64,000 nucleotides of DNA from Candidatus Omnitrophota bacterium (GCA_041650805.1 JBAZKM010000004.1:62001-126000); one strand, 5' to 3'. Positions 53,201 to 58,038 are shown, numbered from the stretch's first letter. The notes: a model not told the origin generated them from the letters alone. Numbers and translations are program-made.

Positions 53201-54497
53201 GGATTATGACGGATTATCGAAGGATGTGGATGCCGCCCGCGGGGAACTGCAACGAAGGATGCCCATATTGACATTGACCGTAAGGCAGGAAGGCCCCCCC
53301 GGCAAAGCATATAGAGGGATCCTGGGTTTCTCGTTAGAGTTCGTTGAAGCATTGGATGAAGAGGAGCTGGCGTGGCTGGTGGCCCACGAATGTGACCACG
53401 AATGGCGGCAGAAGAAATTCAAGATGAGCATATTCGAAGAGATGGAAAGGCGCGGAGGAGAGTTCAGGACGAGGATGTCCGAAGCATTGAGGAACAGAGA
53501 ACATATGGCCGATGAGGCGGGGCTGGAGCTGATGGCATGGGCAGGATATGACCCGTACCGATCGCTCGATGTGCTTGAAAAGGCCGCCGACTTTGAGTAT
53601 ATGCCGTCCCCGGAGGAGGTCAGGTTGGACAACGCCGTCCCCGGAGGCATCAGTATAGAGCCGCCTCTTGGGGAGAGAAGCGCGCGCCTGGCCGAAATCC
53701 TGCTGAACAGGCATTCCGAAGATATGGCCTCAGCATATGACCCTAATCTCGGCGCCGCCGAAGGGCCGATCGCCACCCCGGCGCCCGGTGGCACTTTATC
53801 GGTTCCGGACAGGGAGATAAGCGATCGCGCTGCCGTCGTCGCGCAGGCGTTCCCGAAGACCGAACGGAGGGATGCGATAGTTAAGACGGTGGTAGGCGTG
53901 CCTGCCGGAGCGGACGGGGTGAAGTTCTTCAACGGCTTGAGCATGGGGCTCGCCCAGAACGGTTTCGGTAAGAGAGACGATAATAAGCAGATAATACGGT
54001 TTGAGATATACATTAACGATCCGGTGAAGACGCTTGAGAATTATACGAAGGCCATGCAATACGCAAAAGAGTCCCTAGATTCGGAGCTCGCAAGATCCCC
54101 CGCCGGCACGCCGGGCCGCATAGTGGCGTTCACCCCCGAGATGGAAGAGGGGATGAAGATGGCCGCGCAGGCCAAGGGTGATTACGCCGAAAAGAATGGG
54201 TATACGATCGTCCCCGACGCGTATACGGACCTCGCATACCCTGACATAATGCTCCGCGCAGCGCTGGCGAGAGAGGTATCGTTCTGGTACGGTACGGATG
54301 ACCAGGATGCAAGGGACGGGTCGTTCGCCCGCATAAAAGACCTCCTGGAGAAGGTCGCGGGAGAGGGGTATATCCCGCCCGCCAGCATGAACGACTTCAT
54401 AAATAACCTCCTTAAACCGCTCCGCATCCGCCCGATCGATTACGGCAGCCTCAAAGAGTGGCGCGACATGCAGCTCATCGTCGCCACGTCAGCCTAA
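35256..54497 (+). CDS. Giant secreted multidomain protein, about 6,413 aa
   Basis: One uninterrupted frame. I start at ATG 35256, preceded by GAAGGAAA; the signal peptide ends at AYDLAWA (residue 43). Domains by residue: about 100-540, a QDAHCN...GGFHSEN domain, possibly EreA/ChaN-like; about 560-840, CheR-like methyltransferase (GIVGAGYGQEP); 848-897, 1886-1940 and 2292-2345, near-identical membrane hairpins, with weaker ones at 3427-3549 and 3945-3990; 1949-2285, Rossmann-like (YIGVAYGGQN); HEIGHH at 2571 with a downstream Glu; about 3212-3389, YD-like repeats; FHA domains near 3994-4089, 4154-4249 and 4295-4394; PMGGGMSP modules at 4400, 4668 and 5260; internal Tat motif at 4742; HEGRH at 4914; ART-like segments at 4495-4626, 5118-5232, 5355-5482 and 5555-5715; an M48-like peptidase with HECDH at 6044 and AGYDP. 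Giant genes are known in Omnitrophota. The function is unknown. Confidence 0.9.
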   Translation: MSDARSGSTPNVILNRRPFRVTIAIVTLWAFLLNIVAYDLAWAAGTPTELTSVGPDRAGGPGVVKELDASTFSLPQYLGSIRDSWSPKPYTLYPIPNTIIHIQDAHCNYYAQHKIKEIIEYLNREYGVDTVNLEGGAMGYDLSPFTDIRDKDIREKATDHFVKEGLVNGAEYFAINNPEKIALWGVEDARLYVDNLNVYRSSAVRKAEIEKHIKSLNHIINNLKPKIYSKELLEFDLAYSSYKAHNSEFKDYLSYLITKAKERAINVKQFTNIYILSRTLGEEGKVDFKRANIERDVMIDALGKRLSKSALEELVVKTVEFKAERISQKEFYAYLTGKAKVAGLDMDGFPELRRYIIYISMYEAVDKPSVMEEIDALEAKLLEGLYRNEEERTLSRLSKNLALSKNIFDISLTRDDYRYYKKNEASFDMRNYAVFIEREAPARGITAKLDNDIAHLDNYRREMAKFYEYSFKRDEAFIRNIKLGGIGYRVSGIVTRKPGAAILVTGGFHSENLAELFKKNDIAYVSIMPNFRSGDEYECPYFKILSGEKNIRIKESLPAVLTGMLPVPDQLNPAVMRELEKTQKPLGAGRMRMQGEHAFTQFLTRIEPLLLMSEALLPIIIDRAIQRYERTKEPQVINIGIVGAGYGQEPVSVAIALDRKIRSMLEDRRLPGDSVKLAVHIMSRPSPMLDKLRDNGIRYPADSIARQIALGNISETERDRYFEDTGTGSRRTQALNDIMKFYEVDLLDDPQAEVPPLDALLVHNILQYLMPGDMQSAQAAFGYLGSMVKPGGIISVTSPEGTADRYVKAAYDEMFSGRGGYEQAKFEGLPVETVFFVKKTPPAPQAGFGRLEVISGVAVLTAAAATFHAAGIAAALVVGIAGALAAALLFRYLNRATSEEKTATPTPHEAMIRELWGSVPRPIGDAELRKAIIERSFSGEAAMRWGADTLSDLIDFNKSRAGTLYITAIIEASLPKLGIMIPDNFMYGPAMTPEEIRSAKERAELQAIENRISRFTDELSALFADLDRIRGLIEKDLITAEQLKTATRLSGGNMKIACETFAALEGSIRSRQDIENLIRSAERNNNIFIINAANFGINDTFSWLARHREFINRYGTNGIAVLGQVLRSGRVLFGSNQSEKICDFLEKNARYVELYGMEYLCTAVAVLNDEQLQNMSSPRRINIFEPTLNIGKVITEDSMLNGARVFFEDLVAANNESDRLKPEAQFNESIIRTINENTMSRYGLDKMLILSRSHNLTAVAIYFTRIRPVVDKVGIQAFIDAVENKGEISADLVAAIPELLRVDLTFAGAGHQKAQEYANYILGTIAKRSTDALQALVEATTDTDDDIKRGAYSVLDTVMPNLGATLRFHGDIGPVGRKIVVEFLAMSDLERLSPYRLYLYIGRLAENGNTIDRIKNADRRRQAINNVINKADRDYGNFTKSVYYGGKTGDYSMYVGLLSMLSDEDFEKDVHDIAAALNVTAKDRSITDTLSEIDGKVITQPVNVQYVSAFDFETKKTELALPDDLDIEFKNMISTIFGSAGEADIDTILARITAVKASVDALEGRDKAEVTAFFNGNNVPDNLRAQWNTEDPKRHETAKVNIKNFLYTRMDISDEEKTVLFLKVFEHMGAELLRKYITPGAELSPDERNLIFSMLREADRHLADTMQEMGLGALADNLKKKPEWKLMKTLQGKIKTTVDGNVRSGKKIELVFRAKNLLTLYQGAYSGTCFGDRPYDIARPDLFVVTILSNGELAGSVLFNIQGNKLIMLGFDPSEALMCGLDDTKRNELVDHIMAEIFSFTKARIVDQDGKITAENDYELLITTEAGGLSNRDKVQDYIISEYVTGGKVRVDRRTYHPLYQYSVTSAQKAKTRNVKPKMIKTTPSPEAGFGGLEVMTGIAVLGAAVAAFHAAGIAAALAVGIGGALAAVLLFRYLSRNISVSPAVTASTKGTSQSSMTWDPIGYFDLVKRFGGHDYGADPAADKMLLEQTGKWFGTNEPDWGVSLNEMRGKKGVYIGVAYGGQNLSRLCYGDFEQALIVDSNPFVTEIFMPIRAVLIAMARSRAEYLGFLAGVRLNETELEMLRDADLSHIESYISGRAFTEKDRTAAFRNELWGRIQGIFPSHLAGQASTFWELYAPGGFGLSSMVRNMDRGDSWLSSERNFARIRKMTSEGRIYGVTADWADAASISPIARYMSDHGLKASVIYVSNIMERIDEIEDRTKREKTANAFRGNILSMPRTDDAVLLSVSVSEGTGLGRPYKTMTRSIEEEAKRTVFDRSRGDNYAVIAPVPFSAQAGFGMVEVMTGVTILGAAAAAFHAAGIAAALAVGIGGTIAIILFLKYAGRAKAGEKVILLVPEPAPSKVYMRNAAMNILFLAVLAVIPTVLSLLEPNLPMLSLVLDMSRETGLSKVVFYLLGVAGITKLVANTAMVIMRDGSVRAIRSLRSFGRFNSRDVIKLLAVLIVFIGAAEWKAVSFMARSDVTTIDAHGARIRVYFDPARSVRDEVGSYVGRYLNNLPAGHTEGLERISVLPYDALGAFETANDSAGTYRFLTDTVRIREGRVEDGSVVYHEIGHHVNAAVLGAGQKMKWNALHRASGDSDAGYVSAYAKTSASEDFAETYAAYCTGSLHWLADTDGILAEKVLFVTRLFMEQGAGGARYLVYFSDDNEITASTKHRLRIEEKYMGVDYLRERVGALRWFLEKDRGLRDIMSNDDADTFRKWLEERHSGTGINVNSTYLVPLSMDDLCSMRSNLDYASEYVARTAGRARDERIQRQASALVGSIAGYKKKLGILETAFEEMEKRYPNIRWRISAEAVATHDMAALSNAAKNALSVIDAGMEGTIILVLSDNGHGTLMVSGITQNAAGKLSGDISERAIKKMGDAESAIKDAVEDAIDNIKNAKLIAEFSDRHPQVHLSVISAWVRDTYHIPTIISDIEEVVKKLGTLERPTTDIQLDRGRGDKLRIIINGKYLPEELKPGTAEFRQALAETMSDVPLPGDLFRRGGAAAPAPRAINRFIAPSVMVGVAAILFGTPRADAATIAQDAVTRTVTGVSAIAPWEWTALAALGVTVIAILTAGWLAARKAGGREGARWFSNRGVVYLGIAAIGIAIMSFVSHLAPPAEGVMPAPQVVQATASPLSAPSTVSLPKEDMPAHQAAGSEAKPISRAEIALLIQKMEISIGEHEEDSGKPKGAGRAGEAKDAVADGSYSGTTYYDDTINGYSYFYKNGMLICVIDRYTGVRTYYDKNTGNIMLEHGGGYTRQYDEEGRISVETRYADTGTDREIAEQTVYGEDGKPSTYAFERVPDGEDGENVVVRDAEGNVVETYRSFTLNAGTDYADIGVETGPSHLALSRTGEQLIYDNETNAISLFTADGDIISATPGDYNYRSLYDRMVEWLNHGGTSRGSGIADDLINGRLFEKARSGIAGFGHLEVISGVTALTVAAAAYHFAGISGVLTVGITAALGGLFLFIFREGIKIVDMADEEGAPTAEEIVKRLARLKISYGITALGALAAAFYVAGIAGALTVGIVTALGAVILFIDLEIVKVVSAPLGKGRPAAELAAIVERELSRFVAEGKTIRDVYNAVKKIGWWEREAGLATTDAIETRYLIKLTADSMNPVRAGWAGWTGWTPQQLLDAFRENVKRRIDIRNRMVERISEITDVGTAERFFRDAGLASFWAFELNMPQDEGERGGAMAAEMFGRAGRCVDRGISEADLPEGLLVELTSLDKIRHISRLLKENYTDDELDKEFTGVALGVLAQTMRKKIERAQESMRMGGINVSDEAEQYRPAPSQKVWVGHVRLMKHRIKKIVTATEKVINALSSVETGDEDLIEWTDIFRSDVNRVVRSTIEWADFWTSDETLWSNPRIISHDMAGLMRMDIVLDAMDTVRGLSTDMRDRLEERFSVTELDEAERARILGYLQSVIDETTALINSINRLDAGSANLAIPIGLSIVAVSAATLIVSGSMIFAAFVGIGGALGAVLVLRRPDRTVRMSNNEVILGDDITFGDVRMVLKRGKADGIYLGSHRLEPKRQYNVGRGRSNDIHLYGSQDSRDHATIFVTGDSRIFVYDRGSLNGTFINGRTRLLPAPELKGSKALPGVGSLPDELLVEAGWYTLLAGLVSANIPLSIIAVSLYVTGSAWRFFRVRQRVSDNELMSGEKVKFGNVTMTLSSGKGGKFYLGGHELGRGRQYDVGRAGQNGIVLNDASVSRRHAAIHITPEGRVFVHDLGSDNGTFVRGRKMTPLPAPVPAPAPVAVEPPAAERHSFFAGPLMHEAFEVTKDSTERGVRDRPFAGDIWVKAGNFYYKFWVEEGRVRSDIFLEKRMMLKEDRPISFSMGEAITVGRSIGSKITMADGDLSRDHFTMTISEGASGYVFTFVDPRSLNGSRVEWYTPLHPMGGGMSPEQVRSGLENGTLKLEDMVRAVIVDGLNDEGYVAMVRRELGRHDAVRGTTLLPEFDGLIANYYHPSAGTPAATTRTIRELEKLMKEQGVSYFYHVTLRSLGERGIAGGYFNETDEGRYSINDTRNGRSFSSHLLMSYTYIQRAIKHGPKNMAGGNPVIYRIAIKDIIALMKRGDISVKPGLEMLVGEYEVKGKIPLGMVDMYEIPLSEVDGARLHPLLLSSFSPEKASTAENPPSMSEREEIEKRWVNLEKGTGRAGKKLPPMGGGMSPQQIRSGLERGTLKVEDLIKAVSVDGLNDEGYVAMVREELERYDAAHATALLAEFNREVAAALPGAGMSRRDFLKMGAKAAVVALAAATLSSDRMVPAAPEPAVTERAAPAVLDAPKVPAGLSAEIADGINMMMGSSLTPADIEGAIEFSNSDAYRALVSAGYDRLIGYGRKLGKELWPEKRGKPFPVLFVEGLGIPEDQADSFALTFQALGVIVVDSRAFRPERPSGEKVSSLAYKIGHEGRHILNARDNVNMDSRLQDEYSAFEVTALISEAEEGEGAPQANAQRMVAGAFKTLLGNKEKACESLAPIAGFKDIYYDDINVDPVNGIVGIHLTFGDVSRWIWIRINTADRSGEVIPPEKMRWETASASMAPDEAMLGLKNALKFMVLAATLPPAGNAPVARALILRNGIFKDEPEADEIYDKIGSSRKLAERSGMISDEDRFVYRGMRLTLETLNNIARNGLRYQDTGDRVADFDPRPHFTIGYAFEPHEFSGYPYPRENFLSIVVQVDRTKIDMSKVDTKHSIFAVNADIPPASILRIFIFDKRTMLFREFTPGEIIEAARPGGEITQPPAAPQAGEELPLPPMGGGMSPEGLARYAQDPDVPISDLVAIVTTDSLPGQVDVIRKALQDNPERLAEFNSRLAASLRQTGAVPGERIEGLADALRAKGASEMLIYALPLFLDEGAYIYHITAEFVGMEAVTRGDFNYPERFSMTSDKGRSFSIVASPGYVERVLINKYIAPPEFGDRKGPAVYRVKARTLIEMMLEGRVWIQPGVEVGTGEWEVKGSIPVDIVETYVFKLDSGVLDNEEVKDISMLSPRPAERERLKAIGLPLPEEKVEKYEKRWERIGVKYAHLSGQGVPAPAADSSVEITGKRLPDGPVRLKLFHDTTPANAERIWQQGHFDPEVRSHRIVFNQPSGIYCSPERLMRQEFHKVGITERVILEIRANVKRPLDDADGDNPLDEGTEYGRLLRKAQDAARSKGIDPAMASDRAEFSRIFTGILRDAGYDCVIMRSDKGVVVPVILDPGIIEIVGVKSRYRYKEAQNTGDEFLSIPLNRPQPFEELPLPEWSKIPLPAGSAPAVSAAPQGPDENLAAGMYASRDQGDVNTYIYRNIRSNYPGLWTNTVAERRAKLDAMVAAGEFKKMTSPTGETLKTPAGEEIVIIPIRGLLVYNGQFAHIGLGRSYGMPVVWIDADFAENPNVIAHEYFEITKWEKLRMALGLEPAGMRDLLIRHSTSPIEDDLSVDGEGLRGRTTGDLASAWHREAPSIEGLYRDLPARTRLMIMQNRVNRIFSKIFDAAQNHKADYDGLSKDVDAARGELQRRMPILTLTVRQEGPPGKAYRGILGFSLEFVEALDEEELAWLVAHECDHEWRQKKFKMSIFEEMERRGGEFRTRMSEALRNREHMADEAGLELMAWAGYDPYRSLDVLEKAADFEYMPSPEEVRLDNAVPGGISIEPPLGERSARLAEILLNRHSEDMASAYDPNLGAAEGPIATPAPGGTLSVPDREISDRAAVVAQAFPKTERRDAIVKTVVGVPAGADGVKFFNGLSMGLAQNGFGKRDDNKQIIRFEIYINDPVKTLENYTKAMQYAKESLDSELARSPAGTPGRIVAFTPEMEEGMKMAAQAKGDYAEKNGYTIVPDAYTDLAYPDIMLRAALAREVSFWYGTDDQDARDGSFARIKDLLEKVAGEGYIPPASMNDFINNLLKPLRIRPIDYGSLKEWRDMQLIVATSA
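35518..35551. repeat. CCCTATA 7-nt array in the giant gene
   Basis: Tandem CCCTATA units encode PYTLYPIPNT just before the first domain. It is the reverse complement of the GGGTATA family seen in pyrK. Confidence 0.8.
36701..36735. repeat. GGGTATA 7-nt array in the giant gene
   Basis: Tandem GGGTATA/GGGTATC units encode GGIGYRVSGIV (residues about 483-494) in a loop of the first domain. Same family as 8534-8569. Confidence 0.8.
37854..37884 (+). repeat. Membrane-hairpin module copy 1 in the giant gene
   Basis: 31 nt identical to parts of the copies at 40973-41020 and 42197-42244. It encodes FHAAGIAAAL inside a 50-residue AGFG...LLFRYL module. Confidence 0.8.
40973..41020 (+). repeat. Membrane-hairpin module copy 2 in the giant gene
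   Basis: 48 nt identical to 42197-42244, within the module starting EAGFGGLEVMTGIAVL. Confidence 0.85.
42197..42244 (+). repeat. Membrane-hairpin module copy 3 in the giant gene
   Basis: 48 nt identical to 40973-41020, within the module starting QAGFGMVEVMTGVTIL. Identity at silent sites points to recent duplication or gene conversion. Confidence 0.85.
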
Positions 54498-54712
54498 TGC
54501 CTATTCCGCTCAATAAAATTTTTCCGGGTCCTGCCGCTCCCTCGCCTTTTGTTTCTATAGGGCATTCAACGCTCTCGAGGCGTATCAATGACAGATCGTG
54601 GATTCTAGGCGCCGTAGTGCCCTATACTCCAAAAGGCTCGGTCGCGTCACCCGTAAAAATTTTACTATGTTTTCCTGTGCCACTATACAAGATTTTTTGA
54701 CTCTCATCGCAT

Positions 54713-54882
54713 ATGGCCGCGAGGCCATGGGGTTGAGCCGTATAAATTTTGCGAATAATATAGTTACCTCTCAAGTGCACCAAACGAACTCGTAAAACTC
54801 AGAAAAGACAAAGACATAACCAAGATAACCTTAAATACTCTTGAAAGCAAAATTAGGCGAAGCCCCTGGCCTCGCGGCCATG
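54713..54882. repeat. Inverted repeat in the gene-free stretch after the giant gene
   Basis: ATGGCCGCGAGGCCA near 54713 is repeated inverted near 54875, with flanking GGGG also matched; each arm is itself a GGCC-GCGA-GGCC hairpin. The rest of 54498-54966 holds no gene I can support and no clear terminator. Confidence 0.55.
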
Positions 54883-54966
54883 TAAGAGGTGTTGGCAAAA
54901 AATCTGCCCACTCTTTTTCTTCTTGATATTTATATATGGTAATTATAGAATAACATAATATACACG

Positions 54967-55054
54967 GCCGGGATGGCGGAATTGGCAGACGCAAGGGACT
55001 TAAAATCCCTCGCCCCCAAAGGGCATGAGGGTTCGACCCCCTCTTCCGGCACCA
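54967..55054 (+). tRNA. tRNA-Leu (anticodon TAA)
   Basis: An 88-nt class II tRNA. The acceptor GCCGGGA pairs with TTCCGGC (one G-U). The anticodon loop CTTAAAA gives TAA, a long variable arm follows, the T-loop is TTCGACC, and CCA is encoded. It lies 35 nt before thrS. Confidence 0.95.
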
Positions 55055-55089
55055 CCCGCATTTTATTAAATTAAAGAAAGAGAATACAG

Positions 55090-56802
55090 ATGGATTTAAA
55101 CACATTACGACATTCTACATCGCACGTCATGGCACAGGCCGTTAAGAGCCTGTGGCCCGGTACGAAGCTCGGTATAGGGCCGTCGATAGAGGACGGTTTC
55201 TACTACGATTTCGATAAGCCGGAACCGTTCGTGCCCGAAGACCTCGAAAAGATCGAGGCGAAGATGCGCGAGATCGTGAAGAAGGACTACAAATTCGAAC
55301 GCGAGGAGCTGAAAAAGGAAGAGGCGGTAAAGCTCTTCGAAAAGATGGGCGAGAGCTACAAGGTCGAGCTGATAAAGGGGATACCGGACGAGAAGGTCAG
55401 TATCTACAGGGACGGCGACTTCGTCGACCTCTGTCGCGGTCCGCATATAGAGTCGACCGGGAAGATCAGGGCCTTCAAGCTCCTCTCCATAGCCGGGGCG
55501 TACTGGCACGGCATAGAGACGAACCCGATGCTCCAGCGTATATACGGCACGGCGTTCGGGACCGATAAGGAGGTCAGGGTCCATCTGGCGCTCATAGAAG
55601 AGGCGAAGAAGCGCGATCACCGCGTCCTCGGCAAACAGCTCGGGCTATTCAGCTTTGAGGAGGATGTCGGGCCGGGGCTCGTCCTCTATCATCCGAAGGG
55701 CGCGCTGCTCAGGATGATCATAGAAGAGTATATCAGGAGAGAGCACCTGAAGAGGGGCTACGAACTTGTCGTCGGGCCTCACATCATGAAGAGCGACATC
55801 TGGATCAGGTCCGGCCATTACGGGTATTACAAAGAGAATATGTATATCTTCAAGATAGAGGGGCAGGAGTATGCCATAAAACCGATGAACTGCCCGGGCC
55901 ATATACTCGTCTATGAATCGAAGATGCGGAGCTACAAGGACCTGCCGTTAAGGTACTTCGAGCTGGGCACCGTGTACCGCAATGAGAAGTCGGGTGTCCT
56001 CCACGGGCTTCTCCGCGTCAGGGGCTTCACCCAGGATGACGCGCACATATTCTGCCTCAGGGAACAGGCGGAGGATGAGATAATAAAGGTCATCGATTTT
56101 GTGGTCGACACGCTTAAGGTCTTCGGTTTCGAAGATTTTGCGGTCGAGCTTTCGACCCGGCCCGCGAAATCGATAGGGTCGGACGAAGATTGGGAGGCGG
56201 CGGAGAAGGCCCTTGTGAACTCTTTGAACAAAAAGGGATTAAAATACGAGGTCAATGCCGGCGACGGCGCCTTCTACGGACCGAAGATAGACATCAAACT
56301 TAAAGATGCCCTGAAACGCGAATGGCAGTGCGCCACGATACAGTGCGACTTCGCGCTCCCGCAGAGGTTTGAGCTTAAGTATATCGGCGAGGACGGCAAG
56401 GAATACCGCCCGATCATGCTACACAGGGTCATCCTGGGCTCCCTGGAGCGCTTCACGGGGGCTTTGATAGAACATTATGCCGGAGCATTTCCGTTATGGC
56501 TTGCGCCGACCCAATGTGTTATAATACCGGTCTCAGATAAGGCGCTGGAATACGCCAGGTCCGTGGAGAAGGCGCTCGCCTCCAGCGATATACGGGTCAC
56601 GCTCGACCCCAGGAATGAGCGGCTCGAGAAGAAGGTCCGGGACGCCGAGGTCGAGAAGATACCCTACATGCTCGTTGTCGGAGAGAAAGAGGCCGCCGAG
56701 GGGTCCGTATCATTAAGGGAGAAGGGTAAAAAGGGCTTAACGGTCTTAAATACAGGTGAATTCATATCTAGGGTTAAAGGGGAGATCGAAGCAAAAAAAT
56801 AG
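55090..56802 (+). CDS. thrS: Threonyl-tRNA synthetase without TGS domain
   Basis: The 570-residue enzyme begins directly at the editing domain (LRHSTSHVMAQAV; DLCRGPHI near residue 115), so the roughly 60-residue TGS domain of most bacterial ThrRS is missing. The class II core follows: motif 2 in YRNEKSGVLHGLLRVRGFTQDD, zinc ligands in MNCPGH and later His, and motif 3 in HRVILGSLERF. The anticodon domain ends the protein. AGAAAGAG precedes the ATG. It leads the infC-rpmI-rplT-pheST cluster. Confidence 0.95.
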   Translation: MDLNTLRHSTSHVMAQAVKSLWPGTKLGIGPSIEDGFYYDFDKPEPFVPEDLEKIEAKMREIVKKDYKFEREELKKEEAVKLFEKMGESYKVELIKGIPDEKVSIYRDGDFVDLCRGPHIESTGKIRAFKLLSIAGAYWHGIETNPMLQRIYGTAFGTDKEVRVHLALIEEAKKRDHRVLGKQLGLFSFEEDVGPGLVLYHPKGALLRMIIEEYIRREHLKRGYELVVGPHIMKSDIWIRSGHYGYYKENMYIFKIEGQEYAIKPMNCPGHILVYESKMRSYKDLPLRYFELGTVYRNEKSGVLHGLLRVRGFTQDDAHIFCLREQAEDEIIKVIDFVVDTLKVFGFEDFAVELSTRPAKSIGSDEDWEAAEKALVNSLNKKGLKYEVNAGDGAFYGPKIDIKLKDALKREWQCATIQCDFALPQRFELKYIGEDGKEYRPIMLHRVILGSLERFTGALIEHYAGAFPLWLAPTQCVIIPVSDKALEYARSVEKALASSDIRVTLDPRNERLEKKVRDAEVEKIPYMLVVGEKEAAEGSVSLREKGKKGLTVLNTGEFISRVKGEIEAKK

Positions 56803-56820
56803 GAAAGGGGGCGATCACTT

Positions 56821-57330
56821 ATCGCAAAGAAGGATCTCAGGATAAATTTCAGGATCAGGGCTAAAGAAGTGAGGGTGATAGGCGAAAACGGTGAGCAGCT
56901 GGGGGTGCTCAACATCCAGGATGCGCTGAAGCGCGCCGAAGAGACGGGGCTCGACCTGGTCGAGGTCGCGTCGAACGCGACTCCGCCGGTCTGCAGGATC
57001 ATCGACTACTCGAAGTATAAATACGAGCAGGAGAAGCGCGAGAAGGAAGCGCGCAAGAAACAGAAGGTGATCCACGTAAAGGAGATGCGTCTCGGGCCGA
57101 AGATAGGGGAGCACGACTACCAGTTCAAGCTCAGGAATCTCGAGGAGTTCCTCAAGCGCGGCGACAAGGTCAAAGTATCGATGATGTTCAGGGGCAGGGA
57201 GATGGCCCACGTCGACCTGGGCCGCAAGGTCATGGACCGGCTCGCGAGCGACATATCCGCAGTGGGGGAGATAGAGGAGCCGCCGTCGATGTTCGCCAAT
57301 TTCCTCAATATGGTCATACGGGCGAAATAG
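56821..57330 (+). CDS. infC: Translation initiation factor IF-3, ATC start
   Basis: The 169-residue factor reads IAKKDLRINFRIRAKEVRVIGENGEQLG, the full IF-3 N-terminus. The only possible initiator is ATC at 56821, nine bases after AGGGGG. The frame upstream is closed by TAG at 56800 with no ATG, GTG or TTG between. A non-canonical start is the known basis of infC autoregulation, since IF-3 rejects such codons. The C-terminal domain (VKVSMMFRGREMAHVDLG) is intact. A GTG start at 56869 would delete conserved residues. Confidence 0.9.
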   Translation: MAKKDLRINFRIRAKEVRVIGENGEQLGVLNIQDALKRAEETGLDLVEVASNATPPVCRIIDYSKYKYEQEKREKEARKKQKVIHVKEMRLGPKIGEHDYQFKLRNLEEFLKRGDKVKVSMMFRGREMAHVDLGRKVMDRLASDISAVGEIEEPPSMFANFLNMVIRAK

Positions 57331-57335
57331 AAAAT

Positions 57336-57400
57336 AGTCTACAGTCCATAGTCGATAGTCCACAGTAAAAACCGTGGACTATGGACTGTCGACCGTGGAC
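57336..57400. repeat. Inverted pair of 7-nt arrays between infC and rpmI
   Basis: The left array (GTCTACA/GTCCATA/GTCGATA, 57336-57366) and the right array (GTGGACT/ATGGACT/GTCGACC, 57372-57400) are reverse complements around an A-rich loop. It occupies the place where L20 autoregulatory structure often lies. Confidence 0.82.
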
Positions 57401-57424
57401 CTAACATATAACACGGAGAACGAC

Positions 57425-57625
57425 ATGCCTAAGCTAAAGACGAATCGAAGCGCTAAGAAGCGGATAAGGATATCGAAAAAAGGTAAGGTCAAGTACTTCA
57501 GGGCCGGCAGGGGCCACCTCTTGACATCTAAGAGCGGGAAGAGGAAGAGGCACCTTGGAAGGGCCGGGTATATCAGAGGCGACGAAGCAAGTATGATCAG
57601 GAACATACTGCCATACGGGGCATAG
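57425..57625 (+). CDS. rpmI: 50S ribosomal protein L35
   Basis: The 66-residue basic protein starts MPKLKTNRSAKKRIRISKKGKVK and has HLLTSKSGKRKRHL, the L35 signature. I start at ATG 57425 after GGAG; the longer frame comes from the repeat array. Confidence 0.96.
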   Translation: MPKLKTNRSAKKRIRISKKGKVKYFRAGRGHLLTSKSGKRKRHLGRAGYIRGDEASMIRNILPYGA

Positions 57626-57669
57626 GAGAGCTATCAGCTTTCAACCGTTAGTTATAACGAGGAGGAACA

Positions 57670-58017
57670 ATGTCGAGAGTAAAACATGCTGTTGCGACGA
57701 AGAGACGAAGGAAGAGGGTGCTGGATGCGGCTGAAGGCCAGTGGGGCGGGCGCCACCGTTTTTACCGCCGCGCGCTGGAGTCGGTCGCAAAGGGTAGGAT
57801 GTACAGTTACCGTGACAGGAAGGCGAAGAAGCGGGATTTCAGGTCCCTCTGGATCATAAGGATAAATGCCGCATGCAGGGAATGCGGGATATCTTATTCG
57901 CGTTTCATGCAGGCCCTTAAGAAGGCGAAGATACTGGTCGACCGGAAGATGCTGGCGGAGCTTGCAGTATCCGACAAAAAGGCGTTCGGTAAGCTTGTCG
58001 AGATGGTGAAGGCATAA
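57670..58017 (+). CDS. rplT: 50S ribosomal protein L20
   Basis: The 115-residue protein begins MSRVKHAVATKRRRKRVLDAAEGQWGGR and has the FRSLWIIRINAACRECGISYSRFM signature. L20 assembles early on 23S rRNA and often represses its own operon. GAGGAGG precedes the ATG. Confidence 0.97.
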   Translation: MSRVKHAVATKRRRKRVLDAAEGQWGGRHRFYRRALESVAKGRMYSYRDRKAKKRDFRSLWIIRINAACRECGISYSRFMQALKKAKILVDRKMLAELAVSDKKAFGKLVEMVKA

Positions 58018-58038
58018 ATATCACCGTTACTGGAAAAG

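Noticed and set aside
54764..55105. A 113-aa minus-strand ORF
   Set aside because: It runs antisense through tRNA-Leu and into the start of thrS, and shows no recognisable protein features.
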